Assembly (NCBI GenBank): GCA_020849765.1
Contig: JADLAY010000051.1
Location: forward strand, 1 to 64,000
Length of the DNA stretch: 64,000 bases
Origin: Anaerolineae bacterium
GTDB lineage: Bacteria; Chloroflexota; Anaerolineae; Aggregatilineales; Phototrophicaceae
Reading direction: 5' to 3'
The notes under the pieces are model-generated. The model did not search any database and was not told where the DNA came from. It was given only the letters and a program-made list of their open reading frames with translations. How positions within the stretch are numbered: position 1 is the first letter of the stretch; each line of letters starts with the position of its first letter. Of this stretch, positions 18,209-26,640 are shown piece after piece. A program made the translations under genes and the position numbers.

Positions 18209-18239
18209 GAGCGGGTCACATGGCCCGCTCTTTGCTTTT
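18209..18239 (+). terminator. Terminator after the SH3-CARDB gene
   Basis: GAGCGGG (18209-18215) pairs with CCCGCTC (18224-18230), followed by TTTGCTTTT. Confidence 0.85.
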
Positions 18240-18264
18240 CAGTTGGGCGCAATCTTCGTACAAT
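18236..18264 (+). promoter_or_regulatory. Promoter for the RCK-channel-like gene
   Basis: TTTTCA (18236-18241) and TACAAT (18259-18264) are 17 bases apart. The -35 box overlaps the T tract of the preceding terminator. Confidence 0.45.
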
Positions 18265-18295
18265 TAAGGGAAACAACGAAGACATCTATCCGCCC

Positions 18296-19378
18296 ATGAG
18301 CCGTACCCAGATCGTGTTTCCAAGCGGACGTCGGCGCATCACGCGAATGACGCGAATTATGCGCGCCGTCTGGCATGATACTTCAGCCTTGATGCGAGAA
18401 TTTCGCCTGCCGATCCTGGCCCTGCTGATCGCGACTCTGGGCGGCGGCTGGGTCTATGGCGAGCTTCATTTCCTGGCCCGCGGCGAGCGCATTTCGTTCG
18501 CCGATTTGCCCTACGACATGATTCAACTGATGAGCTTGCAGGGCATCCCGGAAGAGCATCCCCCCTCCGAACCTTATCTGATCGTCTTCTGGTACGTGTT
18601 ACCCCTGATCGGCATCTATGTGGTCGGGCGCGGCGCGGTCGATTTTGGGCGCTTGTTCTTCGACCGCAGCGGTCGCCGCAATGCATGGGAGGAAGCCGTG
18701 GCATCGACCTATCGCAACCACGTGATCGTCATCGGCGTTGGGCACGTGGGTTTACGCATCGTGCGCCAGCTTGTCAGCATGGGCTTTGAAGTTGCCGCCA
18801 TCGACGCCAATCTCTCGGCGGAAAAGGATCAGGAGTTGAGCGTCCTCAGGGTGCCGCTCGTGATCGGCGATGGACGGCTGCCGACGATGATGGAGAAGGC
18901 CGGGCTGCGCTTTGCTCGTGCGCTCATCATCGCCACGTCGGACGATCACGTCAACCTGGAAATGACGATGCGCGCCCGCGACCTCAACCCGGATGTCCGT
19001 ATCATCGTCCGTATGTGGGACAGCACGTTCGCGCGCCAGCTCAACCGCTTCATGGGCGTCGAGGCCGTCCTCAGCGCGTCCGATCTGGCTGCGCCCGCCT
19101 TCGCCGGTGCCGCAGTCGGCATCGAAGTCACGCAGACGATCAAGGTGCATGGCGTCGATTACAGCATGATCCGGCTGCAGGTCGAGCCGGAGTCGTTTAT
19201 GGCGGATGAGACCATCGGCAATCTTCAGCGCGACCACGACCTGGATATCGTGCTGCATGCCCGTGACGGTGATGCGCTCGTGCATCCTGAGGGGAGTATC
19301 CGCGTCAAAAGCGGAGATACGCTCGTCCTGTTCGCGCGCCATTCGCAGATTATCGATATCGTGGCGAGTGAGCGATAG
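18296..19378 (+). CDS. Two-helix channel-like protein with RCK (TrkA-N/TrkA-C) domains
   Basis: A 360-residue protein built like a K+ channel subunit: helix 1 (about 38-60), a pore-like re-entrant segment, and helix 2 (about 95-120). These are followed by a cytoplasmic RCK Rossmann domain (about 140-265, VIVIGVGHVGLRIVRQL for nucleotide binding, then AAIDANL) and an RCK-C/TrkA-C domain (about 285-360). The expected selectivity filter TVGYG is absent; the corresponding stretch reads MIQLMSLQGIPEEHP. It may therefore be a non-selective channel, a channel of different ion preference, or a sensor. It is followed 14 bases later by a small membrane protein gene on the same strand. Confidence 0.75.
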   Translation: MSRTQIVFPSGRRRITRMTRIMRAVWHDTSALMREFRLPILALLIATLGGGWVYGELHFLARGERISFADLPYDMIQLMSLQGIPEEHPPSEPYLIVFWYVLPLIGIYVVGRGAVDFGRLFFDRSGRRNAWEEAVASTYRNHVIVIGVGHVGLRIVRQLVSMGFEVAAIDANLSAEKDQELSVLRVPLVIGDGRLPTMMEKAGLRFARALIIATSDDHVNLEMTMRARDLNPDVRIIVRMWDSTFARQLNRFMGVEAVLSASDLAAPAFAGAAVGIEVTQTIKVHGVDYSMIRLQVEPESFMADETIGNLQRDHDLDIVLHARDGDALVHPEGSIRVKSGDTLVLFARHSQIIDIVASER

Positions 19379-19392
19379 CGGGAGCTCGAACC

Positions 19393-19833
19393 ATGTTACT
19401 GAGCGCTGACGAAGCCATCCTGTCACGGCACCGGCTACCGCAGCCATACCGCGCATTGCTGACCGTCTTCTGGCTGACCCCGGCAGTCCTGCTGACGCTC
19501 ACGCTGATCGTCGCACATGGTCGCGGCGCCGTCGATGCCCGGTTGTTCGCAGCGGTCGTATTGATGCTCCTCCCAGCGTTCTACATCTGGCGCGAAGGGG
19601 TAGACGCCACACCGAGCAGCCTGATCCGCCGCATCCACGTGCCGCAGCGCTATCGCTACGTGGTACTGACGCGTTGGGAATATGTGGAGAATACGGGTGT
19701 GTTGCGGGTTTGGGATAAGGCGGGCCACATCGCGCTCGAATGCCGCGCGGCCCATTTGACCGAGTTTGCCAGCTTGATCGAGAGGTTGGAGACCTGCGTT
19801 AAAGCCTGCGCAGACGTTCAATCAGGCGCGTGA
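19393..19833 (+). CDS. Small membrane protein of unknown function
   Basis: A 146-residue protein with two membrane helices (about 22-42 and 50-67) and a cytoplasmic tail of about 75 residues. The tail resembles a bacterial PH-like strand pattern (RYRYVVLTRWEYVENTGVLRVWDKAGHIALECR) with a final amphipathic helix. The family is not recognised with confidence. It lies 14 bases after the RCK-channel-like gene, with GGGAG before ATG, so the two are probably cotranscribed and might interact. Its last 35 bases overlap, tail to tail, the minus-strand gene 19799-20083. Confidence 0.6.
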   Translation: MLLSADEAILSRHRLPQPYRALLTVFWLTPAVLLTLTLIVAHGRGAVDARLFAAVVLMLLPAFYIWREGVDATPSSLIRRIHVPQRYRYVVLTRWEYVENTGVLRVWDKAGHIALECRAAHLTEFASLIERLETCVKACADVQSGA

Positions 19834-20083
19834 CGACGCTCTTGCGCTGCTGAATCACCTCAGGTGCAAGCTGCTTGCTCATCTGCTGCCGGATCATCTG
19901 CTGGAGACGTCCTGTCTCTTGAATGATGATGGCCTGGTGCACGATCTCGTCGTCAACCAGATACCAGCCATTGCCAAGATAACGCATGGCCGGCTTGCGC
20001 AAATAAACCGTGCGATATGACTCGACGTAGCTTTCGATGACGTCGCGTGCCGTGATTGTCAAGGCCGGAATGAGGACACTCAT
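19799..20083 (-). CDS. Small protein, paralogue of the 20210-20479 product
   Basis: A 94-residue protein of unknown function. It shares a clear pattern with its upstream neighbour: E-YR--Y--(R/K)(E/K)PA-RY-GN-WY-V--E-VH---(I)-E--RL, and both end in a basic amphipathic helix (TRLIERLRRL here). There is no signal peptide or membrane helix. ATG 20083 is chosen because AGGGA precedes it; an upstream in-frame ATG at 20125 has no ribosome site. Its 3' end overlaps the plus-strand small membrane gene. The shared family suggests a tandem duplication with later divergence. Confidence 0.6.
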   Translation of the reverse strand: MSVLIPALTITARDVIESYVESYRTVYLRKPAMRYLGNGWYLVDDEIVHQAIIIQETGRLQQMIRQQMSKQLAPEVIQQRKSVVTRLIERLRRL

Positions 20084-20209
20084 AGAGGATCCCTGAAATC
20101 TTCGGAACTCTTCTTTCATTATCACAGATTATGGGCGCAATACGACGAATGGGTAAACGGAGAAATTATGAAAAATCCGTAAAGGGGGCGCGGACAACAA
20201 TTGAGAAAT

Positions 20210-20479
20210 TTATAATCCGCGCAGTTTAGCAATGATACGGTTGATGATGCCCTTGTCGGCATTCATCAGGGTTTGCTTCTGCGCCAGATCGCGGAGGCGC
20301 GCAATCTCGCGGATGAGGACACCGTGATGCACGGCTTCGTTGTTGACGAAGTACCAGTAGTTGCCCGCATAGCGCACTGCTGGCTCTCTGCCGTTGACCA
20401 TCTTATAGGCGCGACGATAGTGCTCCATCACATGACGAGGGGGTAAGGCAGCTTCTTCAAGGACAACATTGTGGATCAT
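20210..20479 (-). CDS. Small protein, paralogue of the 19799-20083 product
   Basis: An 89-residue protein with a conserved centre, HYRRAYKMVNGREPAVRYAG then NYWYFVNNEAVHHGV, and a basic C-terminal helix (INRIIAKLRGL). No known domain is recognised. GAGGAG before ATG 20479 is a strong ribosome site. It lies 126 bases upstream of its paralogue on the same strand. The aromatic-rich core (RY-GN-WYFV) looks like a compact fold that may bind a partner protein. The 165 bases upstream, to the carboxylase gene, contain no other gene. Confidence 0.65.
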   Translation of the reverse strand: MIHNVVLEEAALPPRHVMEHYRRAYKMVNGREPAVRYAGNYWYFVNNEAVHHGVLIREIARLRDLAQKQTLMNADKGIINRIIAKLRGL

Positions 20480-20644
20480 GTGATTCTCCTCAGTATTGCC
20501 GAATCTTACACCGCGTCAGAATGTGAAAAGCGTAAAGATTGCAACAACCGGGTTAGAAGGCGAGGTCGAGTTGTGTACGATTTTTCACAAATTTCATAAT
20601 ACGCGATCTCAGCCGCTCTAGGGGGTAGGACAAAAGTACTTATG

Positions 20645-22255
20645 CTACATGCGGAAGACGCCAAAACGCGTGTCCGCCCGGCCTGAATTCGCGCTCACAC
20701 TGAGGGCCAAAGCCAGCACACGGCGCGTCTCGACCGGGTCAAGAATGCCGTCATCCCATAGACGCGCCGTCGAGTAGTACGGACTGCCTTCGCGCTCGTA
20801 TTTGTCCAGGATAGGCTGCTTGAAAGCCGCTTGAGCGGTCTCGTCCAGATCCGGGTCGCCCGCGCGCGCCAACTGATCGCGCTTGATCGTCAGCAGCACG
20901 TTGGCCGCCTGCTCGCCGCCCATGACGCTGATGCGCGCATTCGGCCACATCCACAAAAAGCGCGGCGCATAAGCCCGGCCACACATGCCGTAATTGCCCG
21001 CGCCGAAACTCCCGCCGATGATGACCGTCAGCTTGGGCACGGCAGCGTTGGCCACCGCGTGAACCATCTTCGCGCCGTCCTTGGCGATGCCACCATGCTC
21101 ATAGACCTTGCCGACCATGAAACCGGTGATGTTCTGCAAGAACAGCAACGGAATGCCGCGCGCTGAACACAACTCGATGAAGTGAGTCCCCTTCAAAGCG
21201 CTCTCGCTGAAGAGCACGCCGTTGTTGGCGATGATGCCGACGGGAAAGCCTTCGATGTGCGCAAAGCCGGTGACCAGGGTCGTGCCGTAATTCGCCTTGA
21301 ATTCGCGCAAGCGGCTGCCATCGACCAGCCGTGCGATCACCTCGCGCACGTCATACGATTCGCGGAAGGTTGACGGCAGGATGCCATAGAGTTCTTCGGC
21401 GTCGTAACGCGGCGGTTCGGGCGTCGTCAGCTCGAGATCGATCTGCTTGCGCCGGTTGAGCGAGGCCACGATGCCACGCACAAGCTCCAGCGCATGCTCG
21501 TCATCTTCGGCAAAGTGATCGGCCACGCCCGAGATATGGGTGTGCACGTAAGCGCCGCCGAGATCCTCCGCCGTAACTTCCTCACCGGTCGCCGCCTTGA
21601 CGAGCGGCGGGCCACCGAGGAAGATGGTGCCCGTACCCTTGACGATGACCGTTTCGTCACTCATAGCCGGCACGTAGGCGCCGCCCGCGGTGCAGCTGCC
21701 CATCACGGCGCTGATCTGCGGGATGCCCGCCGCGCTCATGGTCGCCTGGTTGTAAAAGATGCGTCCGAAGTCGTCGCCGTCGGGGAATACCTCGTCCTGC
21801 ATGGGCAGGAAGGCACCGCCGCTGTCGACCAGGTAGATGCAGGGAAGATGATTCTCCAGCGCAACCTGCTGGGCGCGCAGGTGCTTCTTGACGGTCAGCG
21901 GAAAATAGGTGCCGCCCTTGACCGTCGCATCGTTGGCGACGATCATGCACTCCTGGCCCTGGACGCGCCCGATGCCGGTGATGATGCCCGCGCTGGGCAC
22001 ATCATCCTCATAGACACCCCAGGCCGCCAGGGGTGAAAGTTCGACAAACGCCGATCCTGGATCGAGCAGGCGATCGACGCGGTCACGCACGAACAGCTTG
22101 CCCTGCTCGCGCTGCCGTTCCTGGTAGCGTGCGCCGCCACCCTGGCGCGCCTGAGCCAGGCGATCGCGCAGTTCCGTCGCCAGCGCCCGGTTGTGCCGAT
22201 CGTTAGCGATAAAGCGCTCATCCTGCGGGTCGATTTGCGTGTCGAGCGTGTCCAT
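20645..22255 (-). CDS. mccB: Acyl-CoA carboxylase carboxyltransferase (methylcrotonyl-CoA carboxylase beta type)
   Basis: A 536-residue carboxyltransferase beta subunit that moves CO2 from biotin to an acyl-CoA. The two crotonase-like halves are visible. The first has KGGTYFPLTVKKHLRAQQ, IYLVDSGGAFLP and GSCTAGGAYVPAMSDE. The second has FLQNITGFMVGKVYEHGGIA, NYGMCGRAYAPRFLWMWPNA and MGGEQAA, which closely match methylcrotonyl-CoA carboxylase beta chains. This points to leucine breakdown, but propionyl- or geranyl-CoA substrates are not excluded. ATG 22255 follows GGGAGG. No biotin carboxylase is adjacent; a biotin carrier gene occurs separately at 39715-40233. Confidence 0.88.
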   Translation of the reverse strand: MDTLDTQIDPQDERFIANDRHNRALATELRDRLAQARQGGGARYQERQREQGKLFVRDRVDRLLDPGSAFVELSPLAAWGVYEDDVPSAGIITGIGRVQGQECMIVANDATVKGGTYFPLTVKKHLRAQQVALENHLPCIYLVDSGGAFLPMQDEVFPDGDDFGRIFYNQATMSAAGIPQISAVMGSCTAGGAYVPAMSDETVIVKGTGTIFLGGPPLVKAATGEEVTAEDLGGAYVHTHISGVADHFAEDDEHALELVRGIVASLNRRKQIDLELTTPEPPRYDAEELYGILPSTFRESYDVREVIARLVDGSRLREFKANYGTTLVTGFAHIEGFPVGIIANNGVLFSESALKGTHFIELCSARGIPLLFLQNITGFMVGKVYEHGGIAKDGAKMVHAVANAAVPKLTVIIGGSFGAGNYGMCGRAYAPRFLWMWPNARISVMGGEQAANVLLTIKRDQLARAGDPDLDETAQAAFKQPILDKYEREGSPYYSTARLWDDGILDPVETRRVLALALSVSANSGRADTRFGVFRM

Positions 22256-22304
22256 ACCCTGCCTCCCTGCCGAGAGTCCAATAGTATCGTAGCGCCGCGG
22301 GAGA

Positions 22305-22334
22305 CAAAACACCCCGGCACGCTGTACCGGGGTG
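22305..22334 (-). terminator. Terminator after the EthD-like gene
   Basis: CACCCCGG (22310-22317) pairs with CCGGGGTG (22327-22334). On the minus strand the stem is followed by TTTT, so the EthD-like gene ends here and the carboxylase has its own promoter. Confidence 0.88.
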
Positions 22335-22342
22335 CAATGCTG

Positions 22343-22690
22343 CTAGCTGGTCGTCCGAATGTCGGGCAGCGGGCCGGGCATCGTGATGAATTCTTCGGTA
22401 TAAAGATGGATACGCACCGAGCTGAAGAGATCGCCATCGGCGCCGGCCTCCTGGCCGATCTGCGTGGCGAATGACGCTTCCATATCCTCCAGGCTATCCC
22501 ACCATAATTCCGCCGTGCCGTCATAGTCCGGCGCACCTTCCGGCTGCGTGGCGATGGCGATATTGATGCGATACCCCTTCAGGCCAGGGAGCTTGCCAGA
22601 GATGCGCGTATGCTCCACCACCCAGCGCTCTTTAAACTCTTCCATCGTCAGACCGGGCTTACGTGTGAGAAAAGCGATAAGTTTGATCAT
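22343..22690 (-). CDS. EthD-domain (ferredoxin-like fold) protein
   Basis: A 115-residue single-domain protein of the EthD/dimeric alpha-beta barrel type. The start MIKLIAFLTRKPGLTMEEFKERWVVEHT has the family's 'K-R-G-T-EEF--HW---H' layout, followed by LPGLKGYRINIA and a late AELWWDSLEDMEASFA helix. Such proteins bind or rearrange small hydrophobic compounds; no specific role can be given. ATG 22690 has AAAGGA upstream. It forms its own transcription unit, ended by the 22305-22334 terminator. Confidence 0.75.
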   Translation of the reverse strand: MIKLIAFLTRKPGLTMEEFKERWVVEHTRISGKLPGLKGYRINIAIATQPEGAPDYDGTAELWWDSLEDMEASFATQIGQEAGADGDLFSSVRIHLYTEEFITMPGPLPDIRTTS

Positions 22691-22900
22691 GACACGATCC
22701 TTTTTGCAACAAAGGCACATAAGCTGACGGCTATTTTAGCGCGCGGGCCCCTGAATTGCTCGCTTCGGCGCTCAGGAATGTAATGACGAATGATAGATAA
22801 CCGAGGCCGTCTTATCGCTCAAGAAGCGAAGATATGTTATCTTTGCAGCCAGATTTTTCGTCACCCTAGATTCTTTACTACCCCAAAGGTGAATTGACCC

Positions 22901-24400
22901 ATGGCGCGCTACGTCATCGGCATCGACGTGAGTACGACCGCCTCCAAAGCGCTGGTCATTGACGCAGACGGAACGGTCATCGCATCGAAAAGCCACCCCC
23001 ACGAACTTTCAACCCCTCGTCCGCTCTGGTCAGAACAAGACCCGGAAAACTGGTGGCAGGCATCCGCCGCATCGCTGCGTGATGTGCTGCAACAGGTGCC
23101 CGCCGAAGAAATCGCTGCCATCGGCCTGACCGGGCAAATGCACGGCCTGACCACACTCGATAAAGACGGCCAGTCCCTGCGCCCGGCCATCCTGTGGAAC
23201 GATCAGCGCAGCGGCAAGCAGTGCGAAGAGATCACCGCCAAGATCGGCGCAAAACGTCTCTATCAATTGATCGGCAGCATCCTGTTGCCTGGTTTCACTG
23301 CGCCGAAAGTCCTCTGGATCAAGCAGAACGAGCCGGAGATCTACAGAAAGATCGCGCACATCCTGCTGCCCAAGGATTACGTCCGCTACCGTCTGAGCGG
23401 TGCATTCGCCGCCGACGTGGCCGATGCCTCCGGCCTGGCGTTGATGGATATCGGCAAACGCACATGGTCGGATGAGCTGCTGGAAGCCTATGGCATCCCG
23501 CGCGAATGGCTGCCAGAACTGTGCGAGTCGCCGGATATCTGCGCTTACGTCAGCGAAGAGGCCGCGGCCATCACCGGCTTGAAGGCGGGCACGCCGATCG
23601 TCGGCGGCGCGGGCGATCAACCGGCGGCGATGGTCGGCATGGGCATCGTCGAGATGGGCAAGGCGAGCCTTGCCATCGGTACGTCGGGCGTCGCGCATGC
23701 CATCAGCGATCGCTACGCGCCGGAACCCGATGGCAGGCTGCACACGTTCTGCGGGCCGATGGCCGGGACGTGGTTCCACATGGGCGTCATGCTCAGTGCC
23801 GCGGGTGGTCTGCGCTGGCTGCACGATGCCTTGACCCCCGACGAAGGCTACGACGAGATCAACCGGCAGGCGGAGAGCGTGCCGCCCGGTTCGCTGGGGC
23901 TGGTCTTCGCACCCTACCTGACGGGTGAGCGCAACCCGCATCCCGATCCGTATGCGCGCGGGGCGTTCGTTGGTTTCACGCTGCGCCACGGTCTGCCGCA
24001 CATGATCCGTGCGACGATGGAAGGCATCTCCTTCGGCATGCGCGACCAGTTCGAACTGCTCCGTGGCCTCGGCGTTAACCCGGTCGAAGCGGTCGTCACC
24101 GGCGGCGCGACCAACAGCGCCGTCTGGCTCAAACTGACGACCGACATCATGGGCATCCCGCTTTACACCATCAACACGAATGAAGGCTCAGCCTTCGGCG
24201 CGGCCATCCTGGCAGCCGTCGGCGCAGGGATGCACGCCAGCGTGCCCGAAGCCTGCCGCCAGATGGTGCGCAAAGTCGATACGACCGAGCCCGACCCGGC
24301 CACCGCCGCCGAATACGAGAAGCTGTACGCCATCTTCCGCGACCTGTACCCGGCGCTCAAAGAGACGTATCACGCGCTGGCGCATTTCGAGGGTCTATGA
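22901..24400 (+). CDS. xylB: Xylulokinase
   Basis: A 499-residue FGGY-family kinase that converts D-xylulose to D-xylulose-5-phosphate. Diagnostic features are IGIDVSTTASKALVID (phosphate loop), TGQMHGL and ILWNDQR (xylulokinase substrate motifs) and GGAGDQPAAMVGMG with the catalytic Asp. Further features are FAPYLTGERNPHPDP and the ATP-site VVTGGATNSAVW. AAAGGTG precedes ATG 22901. The following gene starts one base after this stop and is probably translated by coupling. The kinase lies at the left edge of the polyol/pentose cluster but faces the opposite way and lacks its operator element. Confidence 0.93.
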   Translation: MARYVIGIDVSTTASKALVIDADGTVIASKSHPHELSTPRPLWSEQDPENWWQASAASLRDVLQQVPAEEIAAIGLTGQMHGLTTLDKDGQSLRPAILWNDQRSGKQCEEITAKIGAKRLYQLIGSILLPGFTAPKVLWIKQNEPEIYRKIAHILLPKDYVRYRLSGAFAADVADASGLALMDIGKRTWSDELLEAYGIPREWLPELCESPDICAYVSEEAAAITGLKAGTPIVGGAGDQPAAMVGMGIVEMGKASLAIGTSGVAHAISDRYAPEPDGRLHTFCGPMAGTWFHMGVMLSAAGGLRWLHDALTPDEGYDEINRQAESVPPGSLGLVFAPYLTGERNPHPDPYARGAFVGFTLRHGLPHMIRATMEGISFGMRDQFELLRGLGVNPVEAVVTGGATNSAVWLKLTTDIMGIPLYTINTNEGSAFGAAILAAVGAGMHASVPEACRQMVRKVDTTEPDPATAAEYEKLYAIFRDLYPALKETYHALAHFEGL

Positions 24401-24401
24401 T

Positions 24402-25034
24402 TTGACGCGACGTTTCGGGCTGCGTTTCGTCATCACCCTGCTGCTGGTGACGGTGGTCGTCTCCGGCGCGGCGCTGGCAGCAGGGCGCGCGTTCAGGCAG
24501 CCCGACGATCATCGTGCGCTGCTCCTGGCGTGGTGTGAGACCGCGCCCTGCATCATGGATATCGTCCCCGGAGAGACGGGTTGGGCACAAACGACCGGCC
24601 AGATCAGCCGCCTGCCCGATTCGCAGTTGTATCCCAAGCAAATCGTCACGCGCTTCGAATCGGTCGCGCTTGAGTTCTACCCGTCGATCAATCAAGGGGC
24701 TGTCGGGCGCATCTTCCTGCACTTCGCGCAGGATCATCAGTTCGATGCCGGGTGGGTGATCCAGCGTTTTGGCGAGCCGTGCGGTGTCAGCTTGTATCCG
24801 ACGCTCAACCAGGCCACGCTCCGTTACCGCTTCCTGCTCGCCAATGTCCAGGTCGAGCAAGAACGCTTGCAGCCGCGTTCAGCCGTGCTGCAGATCGTGC
24901 TGACCGATCCGCACTTCCAGTCCGACTCACAGCCCGACCCGTGCGTGGACAATATCACCAGCCGCCAGATGCTCAACAGCTTGTGGCAAGGCTTTTCGAC
25001 CATTGGCTACTACCGGGCGCATCAGCACCGGTGA
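24402..25034 (+). CDS. Membrane-anchored or exported protein of unknown function
   Basis: A 210-residue product starting at TTG 24402, with GAGGG about eight bases upstream (inside the end of xylB). It begins TRRFGLRFVITLLLVTVVVSGAALAAG, a signal anchor or signal peptide. The outside part of about 180 residues has four or more cysteines (WCETAPC, GEPCG, DPCVD) that could form disulfides. It is otherwise unrecognised. It follows xylB by one base and is probably cotranscribed; no link to xylulose metabolism is evident. It is convergent with the SorC gene across 24 bases. Confidence 0.65.
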   Translation: MTRRFGLRFVITLLLVTVVVSGAALAAGRAFRQPDDHRALLLAWCETAPCIMDIVPGETGWAQTTGQISRLPDSQLYPKQIVTRFESVALEFYPSINQGAVGRIFLHFAQDHQFDAGWVIQRFGEPCGVSLYPTLNQATLRYRFLLANVQVEQERLQPRSAVLQIVLTDPHFQSDSQPDPCVDNITSRQMLNSLWQGFSTIGYYRAHQHR

Positions 25035-25058
25035 TATTCATGTGTCATTGGGAGATGT

Positions 25059-26015
25059 CTAGAGGCGTTTGGCTTCGTCCAGGACAGCGCGTGCCGTGCT
25101 CGCGTCCGTCGCCAGTGCCGACAAATAGCCGCCGCGCAATGCGCCGAGGATGCCACGCGCTTTGGGCAGCCCACACGCCACCGCGACGACGTTCGGGATC
25201 TTCTTCACCTCGTCCAGGCGCAGCGCGATTACGCGGTCGTTGATGTCGTATTCCGCACGTCCCTGAATGTCGAAGTGCCGCCCCGCCGTCTCGCCGACGA
25301 CGCCCTGCGCCCGCAGCTCGCCGACCTGCTCTTCGGTCAGGTGACGTGCGCGCAGGAAGCTCGATGCGCCGGGCGCGGTCGTCCCCACGCCGACCAGAGC
25401 GACCTGTGCTCCCAAAGCGCGGGTCAGGGTGTCGGCGATGGTCGGCTGCTCCAGGAAGCGATCGCGCGTGGCCCGGCTATCGACGAACAACGGCGCATGC
25501 AGGTAGTAGTAATCACCGCCCAATTTGCTCGCCAGTTGGCGCGCCAGTTCCGGGCCGTCGATGACTGAGGCGACCGTCCCCACGCTGCCGATCATTTGCA
25601 CGACGTCGATCTGGTACTCGTGCCGCACCGACACTGCGCTGACGGCAGAACTCACGCCCGTGCCCCACGAAATACCAATTACGGTGTGCGGCTGCAAGAT
25701 TTCTTCCAGGTGCCAGGCGGCGAGTTGACCGGCGGACGCCAGCCCTTCCTCGTAACTGTCGTCAGGGTTGTCGACGATCATCGCCTGCTTCAAGCCGAAT
25801 TGTTCGACAAAGGCGCGTTCCAGCTCGGGCGATGTCGAAATCCGCCGGTGAATGCGAATCTCAACCAGTCCTTTTTGTTTGGCTTCTTTGAGCAGGCGCG
25901 AGATGTTGGAGCGAGAGATTTGCAGTTTGTCGGCGATCTCTTGTTGGTTGAAATCGTATTCGTAGTACAGTGATGCGACACGGGTCAGGAGATCGTCGCG
26001 ATTGCTAAACTGCAT
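25059..26015 (-). CDS. SorC-family sugar-sensing transcriptional regulator
   Basis: A 318-residue regulator. The N-terminal helix-turn-helix (about 10-55, YEYDFNQQEIADKLQISRSN then ISRLLKEAK) binds DNA. The C-terminal SorC/DeoR-type sugar-phosphate-binding domain (about 60-318) has IGISWGTGVSSAV, VVQMIGSVG and VGVGTTAPGASSFL, the usual phosphosugar site. In this family the effector is typically a phosphorylated pathway intermediate. It is the last gene of the six-gene ABC/kinase/RpiB operon and is my candidate for the protein that reads the TCACANNTGTGC elements at 32.0-32.2 and 35.6 kb. A 12-bp palindrome lies 11 bases before its start codon. Confidence 0.9.
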   Translation of the reverse strand: MQFSNRDDLLTRVASLYYEYDFNQQEIADKLQISRSNISRLLKEAKQKGLVEIRIHRRISTSPELERAFVEQFGLKQAMIVDNPDDSYEEGLASAGQLAAWHLEEILQPHTVIGISWGTGVSSAVSAVSVRHEYQIDVVQMIGSVGTVASVIDGPELARQLASKLGGDYYYLHAPLFVDSRATRDRFLEQPTIADTLTRALGAQVALVGVGTTAPGASSFLRARHLTEEQVGELRAQGVVGETAGRHFDIQGRAEYDINDRVIALRLDEVKKIPNVVAVACGLPKARGILGALRGGYLSALATDASTARAVLDEAKRL

Positions 26016-26025
26016 CAGGCCTCTT

Positions 26026-26037
26026 TTGAGTACTCAA
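26026..26037 (-). promoter_or_regulatory. Perfect palindrome at the SorC translation start
   Basis: TTGAGTACTCAA is a perfect 12-base palindrome directly upstream of the AAGAGG ribosome site of the SorC gene. It could be a second regulator site or a local RNA fold, and it does not match TCACANNTGTGC. Confidence 0.4.
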
Positions 26038-26094
26038 CAAAAAGACAAATTATTCTAATCTTCATATCACTACGAACGCAACTGTGTTTATGAA

Positions 26095-26132
26095 CAACGA
26101 TGTGGCGCACGTTTCCTGCAGCCACATCGTTG
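26095..26132 (-). terminator. 12-bp hairpin between rpiB and the SorC gene
   Basis: CAACGATGTGGC (26095-26106) pairs perfectly with GCCACATCGTTG (26121-26132) over a 14-base loop. No T tract follows on the minus strand, so it is more likely a partial terminator or mRNA-stabilising structure that lowers SorC expression relative to rpiB. Confidence 0.6.
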
Positions 26133-26146
26133 ACGAAAAGGCGCTC

Positions 26147-26614
26147 TTATTCCGCGGCCTCACGCTGGTGCCGGTAACGATCGTCGACCGCGTTCATCTT
26201 GGCAACCTTGGGTGCCGAACGCCCGCCCGCGAAGTCCGACTCCAGCCAGACGCTGATGATCGCCTTGGCCAATTCGGGACCGATGACGCGCGCGCCCATC
26301 GTGATGACCTGTGCATCGTTGCTCTTGCGCGCCCGCTCGGCAGAGTACGTGTCGTGGCAGAGCGCCGCGCGCACACCCGGCACCTTGTTCGCCGTGATGC
26401 ACATGCCGATGCCGGTGCCGCAGATCAGAATACCGCGATCGCAATCGCCCGACGCGACGGCTTCGGCGACGGCGACACCGATATCGGGATAGTCGACCGG
26501 GTCGATGGAGTGCACGCCGAAATCTTCGACCGGGATGTTCTTCTCTTTGAGCTGGTCGCGGATGACATCCAGTAGCGGCAGCCCTGCCTCGTCACAGCCA
26601 ATAGCAATACGCAT
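26147..26614 (-). CDS. rpiB: Ribose-5-phosphate isomerase B / LacAB-type sugar-phosphate isomerase
   Basis: A complete 155-residue RpiB/LacAB-family isomerase, interconverting aldose- and ketose-phosphates in the cytoplasm. Visible features are MRIAIGCDEAG, the catalytic Cys65 in ICGTGIGMCITANKVPGVRA, HDTYSAERARKSNDAQVI and the C-terminal RYRHQ tail. In polyol operons this family acts on tetrulose- or pentulose-phosphates as well as ribose-5-phosphate. Its place between a FGGY kinase (26 bases upstream) and a SorC gene suggests it isomerises the pathway product into the pentose phosphate pool. AGGAAGGG precedes ATG 26614. Confidence 0.93.
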   Translation of the reverse strand: MRIAIGCDEAGLPLLDVIRDQLKEKNIPVEDFGVHSIDPVDYPDIGVAVAEAVASGDCDRGILICGTGIGMCITANKVPGVRAALCHDTYSAERARKSNDAQVITMGARVIGPELAKAIISVWLESDFAGGRSAPKVAKMNAVDDRYRHQREAAE

Positions 26615-26640
26615 ATACGATTCCCTTCCTGGCTCTGCTT

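Noticed and set aside
24180..24401. Upstream extension of the 24402-25034 gene inside xylB
   Set aside because: The extension (about 74 codons) overlaps xylB in another frame, is Arg/Pro/Ser-rich, and precedes the signal-anchor sequence. TTG 24402 with GAGGG fits better.
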